DNA of 6,689 nt from Lachnoclostridium sp. UBA1434 (GTDB lineage Bacteria; Bacillota; Clostridia; Lachnospirales; Lachnospiraceae), in the NCBI GenBank assembly GCA_002329645.1, contig DCTS01000025.1, forward strand, positions 1-6,689. The letters run 5' to 3'. Under the pieces are notes generated by a model. That model made no database searches. It saw nothing but the letters and a program-made list of their open reading frames with translations, and had not been told where the DNA came from. Every line of letters begins with the position of its first letter. Within the stretch, counting starts at the first letter, position 1. Below, piece after piece: positions 1 to 4,976 of this stretch. Position numbers and translations under genes: made by a program.

Positions 1-42
1 GCAATTGCCCTTCTGTCCTCTTTAAAAAATGGTGGCAGGATA

Positions 43-71
43 TTGCAAAATGGACAAAAATTTGATATTAT
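43..71 (+). promoter_or_regulatory. candidate sigma-A promoter for the LytTR regulator gene
   Basis: TTGCAA at 43-48 and TATTAT at 66-71 are separated by 17 bases, close to the housekeeping -35/-10 consensus. Transcription from here would begin near 78 and leave a leader of about 120 bases before the start codon at 202. A second possible pair, TTGATA (62-67) and TATGAT (83-88), has a short 15-base spacer. The call rests on pattern alone in AT-rich DNA. Confidence 0.4.
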
Positions 72-103
72 GCAGATAAAAATATGATATTCCGACATAA
101 TAT
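65..103. promoter_or_regulatory. possible operator: 8-bp inverted repeat over the promoter
   Basis: ATATTATG at 65-72 is the exact reverse complement of CATAATAT at 96-103, with 23 bases between. The left arm covers the candidate -10 box, so a dimeric protein bound here could block the promoter. Eight-base matches in AT-rich DNA arise by chance fairly often, so this is weak. Confidence 0.15.
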
Positions 104-169
104 GGATAGTATGGAGAAGCGGCAAATAAATCTTCGCAGCATTACATGCTCACAAAGCCATATCTATCC
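104..169 (+). promoter_or_regulatory. possible structured 5' leader of the LytTR regulator mRNA
   Basis: GGATAGTATGG (104-114) can pair with CCATATCTATCC (158-169) to give an 11-bp stem with one bulged T at 163. Inside it, AGCAT (138-142) pairs with ATGCT (146-150) around a 3-base loop, and GAAG (116-119) can pair weakly with CTTC (132-135). The fold would be a closed junction lying between the candidate promoter and the ribosome binding site. I do not recognise a known riboswitch class. The stem may equally be two operator half-sites. Confidence 0.28.
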
Positions 170-201
170 AGCGATATTCTTCTGACGAAAGGACAGACCT
201 A

Positions 202-906
202 ATGAAGGTGCTAGTTTGTTTACCCGGGCAAGACGAGGCAAGAATGATTTTTGACCATACTGCACACACAATCAAGAGCTTGAAGATACGCTGTGAGGTA
301 TATTGCTCCTCGGATAACGAACTGATAAGAAAAAAACTGACGGATAATATTTACACCTATGACATACTGATACTGGATGGATTGGACAAGGAATGCCTTG
401 CAATTGCAGAATATCTGCGCAGCCGAAATCTGATTTGCACAATTATTTTTATAGCAAGGGATACATCAAAAATACGCAACATATTCATATACAGGCCGTC
501 TTATCTGGTTACGAAGCCGGAGGATGGCAGGCAGCTTCATGCTGCGGTTAGTTGGGCCTATAATGAACAAATTAAGGCCCGTCCTTATTTTATGGTGAAA
601 AACAAGGACGAGCTTCTTAAAATATATCATTCAGATATTCTCTGGTTTGAGAGCCGGCAAAGAATTGTTGTATTGCATGGCAAAAAGCAGGAGATCTCAT
701 TCTATGCAAAGCTTTCGGATGTTCACGAGCTTCTTCCCAAAGAGCATTTTATAAGATGCCATCAAAGCTATATTGTTAATACCGGCATGATAATTCGAGT
801 TGATAAAGTGCTAAGGCATATTTATCTGGCTACGGGAGATGAGATTGAAATCAGCAAGAGTTATTATGCGCAGGTCATGTCTTTTATGGAGGAGCATGCT
901 TTCTAA
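202..906 (+). CDS. LytTR-family response regulator with degenerate receiver domain
   Basis: A cytoplasmic transcription regulator of 234 residues, the usual length for the AgrA/LytR-type family. Residues 1-120 look like a receiver: Asp59 after a hydrophobic strand (ILILD) is the likely acceptor position, and Lys105 in TKP matches the conserved receiver lysine. The acidic pair normally following the first strand is replaced by CLPG, with only D11/E12 later. Phosphorylation may therefore be weak or absent. Residues about 130-232 form a LytTR DNA-binding domain, with the typical run FIRCHQSYIVN at 183-193. The start has AAAGGA at 188-193, eight bases upstream. No sensor kinase gene is visible here, and one could lie left of the window. 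It may control the downstream genes, but only proximity and shared orientation suggest this. The family call is firm; target and signal are unknown. Confidence 0.88.
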   Translation: MKVLVCLPGQDEARMIFDHTAHTIKSLKIRCEVYCSSDNELIRKKLTDNIYTYDILILDGLDKECLAIAEYLRSRNLICTIIFIARDTSKIRNIFIYRPSYLVTKPEDGRQLHAAVSWAYNEQIKARPYFMVKNKDELLKIYHSDILWFESRQRIVVLHGKKQEISFYAKLSDVHELLPKEHFIRCHQSYIVNTGMIIRVDKVLRHIYLATGDEIEISKSYYAQVMSFMEEHAF

Positions 907-956
907 AACTGCTCTTTCGAAAAATGTCATTTTTTATCCCGATTATTACATATTTA

Positions 957-985
957 TTGAAGGCAGCAGGTTACGTGATTATCAT
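957..985 (+). promoter_or_regulatory. candidate promoter for the repeat/peptidase gene
   Basis: TTGAAG at 957-962 and TATCAT at 980-985 are spaced by 17 bases, with a TG at 976-977 just ahead of the -10 box. It lies in the 132-base gap after the regulator gene, so the peptidase gene may have its own start of transcription. I see no convincing terminator between the two genes, and read-through from the regulator is also possible. Confidence 0.35.
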
Positions 986-989
986 ACAA

Positions 990-1001
990 CTATCCGGATA
1001 G
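990..1001. promoter_or_regulatory. 12-bp palindrome CTATCCGGATAG, possible operator
   Basis: A perfect palindrome starting five bases after the candidate -10 box, where a bound protein would overlap the transcription start. Its half-site CTATCC/GGATAG also appears at 164-169 and, inverted, at 104-109 ahead of the regulator gene. That could mean one regulator acts on both transcripts. It does not resemble the usual LytTR site, which is a direct repeat of about nine bases. Confidence 0.3.
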
Positions 1002-1025
1002 CTAGTAATAATACACAGGATTTAC

Positions 1026-1031
1026 AGGAGG
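1026..1031 (+). promoter_or_regulatory. ribosome binding site AGGAGG deciding the start at 1039
   Basis: A consensus AGGAGG sits seven bases before ATG 1039. Another ATG at 1034 is too close to the site and in a different frame, so 1039 is the start. Confidence 0.8.
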
Positions 1032-1038
1032 TTATGTT

Positions 1039-2319
1039 ATGTTTGATTACAATGAACTAAACTTTGATTTTGATGGCGACGGAATTTATGATTCACATGG
1101 TGAATTCTATGATACTGACTGGGATGGCTTTATAGATACCGCCGCAGTAGATATCACCGGAGACGGAATGCCGGATGTCTTATACACAGACCTGAATAAT
1201 GACGGAGTTTTCGACCCGGCCATGTTTGACAACAACGGAGACGGAAGCTTTGATACTGCCTTTTATGATACCGACGGAGACGGAGTTGTCGATACAACTG
1301 TAATGGATACAAATGGGGATGGTTATTTTGATACATATCATACCGAGCTTGATACTAATATGGACGGAGTAATTGATACAATATCCCACGCAGTCGATTA
1401 TGACCAGGACGGAACAATTGACAGCATAACAAGCTATAACGATTATGACCATAACGGTATCTTTGATCAAGTTATAAAAAGCTATGATTCCGACGGAGAC
1501 GGTCAGATTGATACATCTGTAACCTACCTGGATTACGACGGAGACGGCAGTGAGGATGCTGTATTTATGGAGCAGTTCATAGACCGGGATGGTGACGGAA
1601 GGGTAGATACATATATCCTTAATACCGATGCGGATGGAGACAATGTATTTGAGGCAGTGGAGGTATACAATGTTGATGCCGAAACCGGTATGATTGAGCT
1701 GGATCCCCTTGATGAGAGTGATATAGGCAATACCGCCGGCGTATATATTGATGATTTGGAGCAGTTTGATCCCTCAAAGGCGGATATGGACAGTGTTTCG
1801 GGAGATCCGGCCGGCTCAATGAAGGAGTGGGAGTTCCAGGGTGATACGGGAAGGTGCGCATTATACTCCCAGAAATTTGTTATCGAAGAGCTTACAGGTG
1901 AGGAAATTGATATAGAAGAGCTGGCCGACCTTGCAGAAGAGAACGGCTGGTTCAGCGAGGAAGGCGGAACTCCTCTGCTGAATATGAATAAAGTCCTTGA
2001 TCACTACGGAATTAACAATGAAATGAGCTTTCACAATGATATTTCAGAAATAGAGGACTGCCTTAACTCAGGCGGGAAAGTAATAGTATCAATTGACGCG
2101 GATGAAATCTGGTACGGGGAAAGTGATGATTTATTCACACCGGGTGACGGTCCCAACCACGCAGTAGAGGTTATCGGTATTGATCACAGCAATCCGGATG
2201 AGCCGATGGTTATTTTGAACGACTCAGGTAATCCGAACGGATGCGGGTCAATGATTCCCCTTGATGCATTCCTGGATGCCTGGGAAGACGGGGACTGCCA
2301 AATGATAACATGTATGTAA
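1039..2319 (+). CDS. calcium-binding-repeat protein with C-terminal C39/papain-like cysteine peptidase domain
   Basis: A very acidic 426-residue protein in two parts. Residues 10-205 hold fourteen DxDxDGxxD-type loops of the kind that bind calcium in EF-hand, dockerin and thrombospondin type 3 repeats. Residues about 206-260 are an acidic linker. Residues about 261-426 look like a papain-fold peptidase of the C39-like group: Gln267 (oxyanion position) lies six residues before Cys273 in GRCALYSQ, the same spacing as in papain. His374 in NHAVEVIGID and Asn394 or Asp395 complete a plausible triad. No signal peptide or membrane segment is visible, so it is either cytosolic or exported by a non-Sec route. 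C39 domains of bacteriocin exporters cut double-glycine leaders, but no transporter or leader peptide is seen here. The last five codons lie in the arm of a hairpin. The fold call is good; the substrate is unknown. Confidence 0.8.
   Translation: MFDYNELNFDFDGDGIYDSHGEFYDTDWDGFIDTAAVDITGDGMPDVLYTDLNNDGVFDPAMFDNNGDGSFDTAFYDTDGDGVVDTTVMDTNGDGYFDTYHTELDTNMDGVIDTISHAVDYDQDGTIDSITSYNDYDHNGIFDQVIKSYDSDGDGQIDTSVTYLDYDGDGSEDAVFMEQFIDRDGDGRVDTYILNTDADGDNVFEAVEVYNVDAETGMIELDPLDESDIGNTAGVYIDDLEQFDPSKADMDSVSGDPAGSMKEWEFQGDTGRCALYSQKFVIEELTGEEIDIEELADLAEENGWFSEEGGTPLLNMNKVLDHYGINNEMSFHNDISEIEDCLNSGGKVIVSIDADEIWYGESDDLFTPGDGPNHAVEVIGIDHSNPDEPMVILNDSGNPNGCGSMIPLDAFLDAWEDGDCQMITCM
1066..1653 (+). repeat. in-gene tandem array of 14 DxDxDG repeats with 13- and 15-residue periods
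   Basis: First Asp of each loop falls at residues 10, 25, 38, 51, 64, 77, 90, 105, 120, 135, 150, 165, 182 and 197. The spacing is thus 15, then five of 13, then five of 15, one of 17 and a final 15. In DNA this is a 39/45-base period built on variants of GACGGAGACGG. The middle loop at 135 has HNG instead of a xDG core, and the last ends in Glu, so these two are the most diverged. The switch from 13 to 15 suggests two rounds of internal duplication. Confidence 0.88.
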
Positions 2320-2347
2320 TCATAACTGATTACATACATGTTATCAT
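2302..2347. repeat. 21-bp perfect inverted repeat over the end of the peptidase gene
   Basis: Positions 2302-2322 are the exact reverse complement of 2327-2347, leaving a 4-base loop TAAC. The left arm includes the last codons and the TAA stop (2317-2319) of the peptidase gene. The stem is AT-rich and no T-run follows, so it is not a standard intrinsic terminator. It could protect the 3' end of the upstream mRNA, act as an RNase processing site, serve as a protein-binding site, or be the end of a small mobile repeat. Confidence 0.8.
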
Positions 2348-2482
2348 GCAATCACATGCATGAAATGCATTTGATTTAGGATAAACATGTATGTAATCAT
2401 TTAATCGCATGCATGAAATGCATCTAATCTATGGCACTTATGTATATAATACATATTCATTATATAGTCACACGCATGAAAT
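2307..2482. repeat. three degenerate copies of a two-module AT-rich intergenic repeat
   Basis: Module A, AACATGTATGTAATCAT, occurs exactly at 2307-2323 and 2384-2400. It occurs in diverged form around 2440-2454 and inverted at 2328-2342. Module B, CATGCATGAAATGCAT, occurs at 2355-2370 and 2408-2423, each preceded by AATC plus one variable base. A third B copy at 2466-2482 matches the first at 15 of 17 positions. The modules alternate A-B-A-B-A-B and fill nearly the whole gap between the peptidase gene and the next gene. The TGCAT half-sites inside B are themselves symmetrical, which suits repeated protein binding. Confidence 0.7.
2441..2450 (+). promoter_or_regulatory. possible -10 region for the three-gene dynamin group
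   Basis: TATAAT at 2445-2450 is preceded by TG at 2441-2442, within the diverged third module A. No good -35 hexamer is found 16-18 bases upstream. If real, it would start transcription near 2457, about 50 bases before the 2510 start codon, with the third module B in the leader. Confidence 0.25.
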
Positions 2483-2509
2483 ATAAAATTTCGAAGAACG
2501 AGGTGTAAT

Positions 2510-3049
2510 ATGAATCACACATTATCTATTGAAAAAGTGAAGAAAAATATAAAATCAAACGCGTTTTTCCTGAATTGTAAAATTCCTATGGGTTATACGA
2601 TCGGATTTCCAATTCTCATGATAAAGAACGGCTGTCTTTGCCTTGCGCTTCCGTATTTAAAATATAAGACAACCGGAGTAGTTGATAAAACGCTCATTTA
2701 TCCCATCAAATACCTGATTACTTTGGAGCTTCCTACGGAGAAAATAGTAGGCTTTGAAGATCTTGAATATAACGATAAATTTGCGAATATCAGCTTTAAC
2801 AAGCCTGTCGGTTACTTCCGTCACGAGGCAATTCGCCGGTATAATAAGTCGCAGTATAAGAGCTTATATGATGAATTGATGCAGGAATACGATAAGGTTA
2901 TTAATTCCCTCATCGGCGGCCTGGATTACTCGGACGAAGATGAAAGGAGGATGAGGGAGCTTTTGCAGCTTCTGGTTGAACCGTCCCTGCTGCCAATGTA
3001 TAAGGCAATTGATAGGGATTTTTATAACAAATATTTAGCGAGAGGATAA
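2510..3049 (+). CDS. uncharacterised protein, probable partner of the dynamin-like GTPases
   Basis: I do not recognise this 179-residue protein. Residues 1-100 alternate short hydrophobic stretches with turns (for example IGFPILMI at 31-38 and LCLALPYL at 43-50) and look like a beta-rich domain. Residues about 103-178 are charged and helical, with KSLYDELMQEYDKVINSL at 117-134 and a second helix near 142-156. There is no signal peptide and no clear membrane span. GAGGTG at 2500-2505 gives a slightly close ribosome binding site. The next gene starts 5 bases after the stop, and that gene's ribosome binding site lies inside this reading frame. The two are therefore almost certainly co-transcribed and probably translationally coupled. 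A role as adaptor or regulator of the GTPases is inferred from this coupling only. Confidence 0.75.
   Translation: MNHTLSIEKVKKNIKSNAFFLNCKIPMGYTIGFPILMIKNGCLCLALPYLKYKTTGVVDKTLIYPIKYLITLELPTEKIVGFEDLEYNDKFANISFNKPVGYFRHEAIRRYNKSQYKSLYDELMQEYDKVINSLIGGLDYSDEDERRMRELLQLLVEPSLLPMYKAIDRDFYNKYLARG
3041..3045 (+). promoter_or_regulatory. ribosome binding site AGAGG inside the end of the upstream gene
   Basis: AGAGG at 3041-3045 overlaps the last codons of the 179-residue protein and lies nine bases before ATG 3055. It supports 3055 over the internal in-frame ATG at 3181, which has only a purine-rich AAGGGG at 3169-3174. Confidence 0.6.
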
Positions 3050-3054
3050 CGATT

Positions 3055-4950
3055 ATGGGATATCAGATAGTCAATTCTGATTTTTTTAAGAAGAAAACGG
3101 ATGATACTGCAAAAGAAAGTGATCAGCCCGCAGGACAGCGCACATTAAAAGCTTCGCCTGAAAATGATAAGGGGAAAGAAATGTCCAAAGCCGAGCCGCT
3201 GCGGCTTGGTGACAGTGTTATTGAAACGGTGTCGGGGTACAGCAAGGCACTTAAGGAAGCTGGCTTTCCTTCCATAGCCGCCGAGGTTGAGAAGGTGTAT
3301 AAAAATGCTGTGCACGAACGGTTTACAATTGCGGTTGTGGGCGAATTCTCAAGGGGAAAAAGCACATTTATAAATAAGCTTCTTAATAAGGATTTTCTCC
3401 CGGTGGGCATTCTGCCTACTACTGCGGTTATAACAAGAATCCGCTACAGTTCTAAGGAAGTTGTTGCAGCCTTTGATGAAAGCAACAGAAAGTCCTTTGA
3501 AAGACCGTTGTCCGAAGATTGCTGGGAGGATCTTGTGGCCCATAATTTCAACGGACAGGATTTTAAGGGTACAGTCCTGGCAGGCGTTAATTCGAGATGG
3601 CTGCATTCGGGCAATATTGAGTTGATTGACACTCCGGGAGCCGGCGATTTGAACGAATCCCGGGTTAAGTCGGTGGGCGACGCTCTATTGGGATGTGACG
3701 GCGCGATTATAACAGTCAGCGCAGCCTCACCTCTCAGCTTAAGCGAAAAGCTTTTTATTGAAGAACGCCTGATTGCAAGGAAGATGCCGTTCATGCTTCT
3801 GATTATCACAATGCTTGACCGTGTGCCATATGAGGAAAGAGCGGGGATTATCCGGTACATTAAGGATAAGCTGAAGGGCTGGAATATGGACATCCCGGTT
3901 TTTGTTCCATATAGTATCGAGGCAGGTGAGTCCGATTTTGATGACATTATAGGGATGGACAAGATCAGGAAGCAAATTGCAGACTGGATTAATAATCCGG
4001 AGCGTGTATATCTTACAGAAGAATGGGTCCTTTCCAAGACAAGTGACTTAGTGAGAAACGCGATTTTTTCTTTGCGGGAACAGCAGAAGCTGTTGGAAGC
4101 AGCCGATGAGAAAAAACGGGCAGAAATGATTGAAGAGAAAAAGAATCAACTTTTAAAAGCCGAAACAACCTGGGGAGAATTAAAGCTGCAAATGCAGCTT
4201 AAATGCACTGAATGTTATGTAATGCTTGTAAATAAGGTTGATGAATATTCGAACAGCATCACCGAAAGGCTTCAATATGAAGCTTCGCATGCCGTTAACC
4301 CGAAAAAATGGTGGACTGAGGACTTTCAATACAGGGCCAAGGTTGAACTTACTAATATGTCGGCGGGTATTGAGAACATTGTATCCAGGCATATCAGCGA
4401 GGACGCCAGGTGGTATTGCACAGCTATCGAAAGAACCTTCAATTCATATGTCCTGTTCCAAAAGGAAACCATTTCCGACAAAGAGCTTTTCGGGAGTTTT
4501 AATGTAGGCGGAAGACTGGAGTTTGAGGATCTGGACAGGAAGCGCAATGCATTTAAGATAGGCTCTACAGTCTTAAGCATATCCGGCTTTGCGTTATTCA
4601 GCGCAATGGGATTCCTGCCGATTGTTGCAACCATGGGTATAGGAACGGGTACAGCCATCTTCTCCGAGCATATTTTCAAGAAAAAGATTGAAAAGCAAAG
4701 GGAGGAATTAAAGAATGAGATAGCGCGCTGCATCCCCGCATTCATCCGGAATTCCATGGAGGAAAGTGAGAATCGTCTTAAGGCTGTATATGACAATATT
4801 ATCAAAGAGGCTGAAAAGAGCGAGAAGGTCTGGCTGGATACACAGTATTCGGCTATTGAAGCAGTCAAGGTAACAGACAATAAAAATCAATATAATGAGA
4901 TATGCAATCGCATAATGCGGCTTAAGCAGCAGCTTGCTAATGACATATAG
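3055..4950 (+). CDS. dynamin-like GTPase (first of an adjacent pair)
   Basis: A 631-residue bacterial dynamin-like protein, expected to bind GTP, oligomerise and act on membranes. Residues 1-45 are polar and probably disordered. The GTPase domain spans about 88-320: P-loop GEFSRGKST at 96-104, switch I threonines in PTTAVI at 121-126, and DTPG at 192-195. TMLD at 252-255 takes the place of N/TKxD, so the usual lysine is methionine. A charged, coiled-coil-prone helix lies at about 335-390, followed by a helical stalk. Residues about 502-536 form a glycine-rich hydrophobic hairpin like the membrane paddle of bacterial dynamins. Another charged helical segment closes the protein (about 538-628). 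It is bounded by the 179-residue protein (5-base gap) and a second GTPase (26-base gap). An internal start at 3181 would remove only the disordered tail. Family call is firm, cellular role unknown. Confidence 0.9.
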   Translation: MGYQIVNSDFFKKKTDDTAKESDQPAGQRTLKASPENDKGKEMSKAEPLRLGDSVIETVSGYSKALKEAGFPSIAAEVEKVYKNAVHERFTIAVVGEFSRGKSTFINKLLNKDFLPVGILPTTAVITRIRYSSKEVVAAFDESNRKSFERPLSEDCWEDLVAHNFNGQDFKGTVLAGVNSRWLHSGNIELIDTPGAGDLNESRVKSVGDALLGCDGAIITVSAASPLSLSEKLFIEERLIARKMPFMLLIITMLDRVPYEERAGIIRYIKDKLKGWNMDIPVFVPYSIEAGESDFDDIIGMDKIRKQIADWINNPERVYLTEEWVLSKTSDLVRNAIFSLREQQKLLEAADEKKRAEMIEEKKNQLLKAETTWGELKLQMQLKCTECYVMLVNKVDEYSNSITERLQYEASHAVNPKKWWTEDFQYRAKVELTNMSAGIENIVSRHISEDARWYCTAIERTFNSYVLFQKETISDKELFGSFNVGGRLEFEDLDRKRNAFKIGSTVLSISGFALFSAMGFLPIVATMGIGTGTAIFSEHIFKKKIEKQREELKNEIARCIPAFIRNSMEESENRLKAVYDNIIKEAEKSEKVWLDTQYSAIEAVKVTDNKNQYNEICNRIMRLKQQLANDI

Positions 4951-4976
4951 AATAACAAAAGGGAAGGATGCAGAAT

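Noticed and set aside
104..169. Known riboswitch class in the leader
   Set aside because: I could not match the conserved core of any class I know. Only generic base pairing is visible.
920..936. AAAAATGTCATTTTT palindrome after the LytTR gene as a terminator
   Set aside because: Its arms leave no room for a proper loop unless the stem shrinks to five A-T pairs, which is too weak.
839..1060. 73-residue + strand reading frame overlapping the ends of two genes
   Set aside because: It overlaps the end of the LytTR gene and the start of the peptidase gene, has no good ribosome binding site and resembles no protein family.
2302..2347. The long hairpin as an intrinsic terminator
   Set aside because: The stem is AT-rich and no run of T follows it, so the standard Rho-independent pattern is not met.
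2307..2482. The intergenic repeats as a CRISPR array
   Set aside because: Repeats are too short, spacing is irregular, the intervening sequence is itself repetitive, and no cas gene is nearby.
3444..4037. 197-residue reading frame on the - strand inside the first GTPase gene
   Set aside because: It lies opposite a clearly coding GTPase domain and its composition is that of an antisense shadow, with no recognisable motifs. The same holds for the - strand frames at 4326-4880 and 5367-5816.
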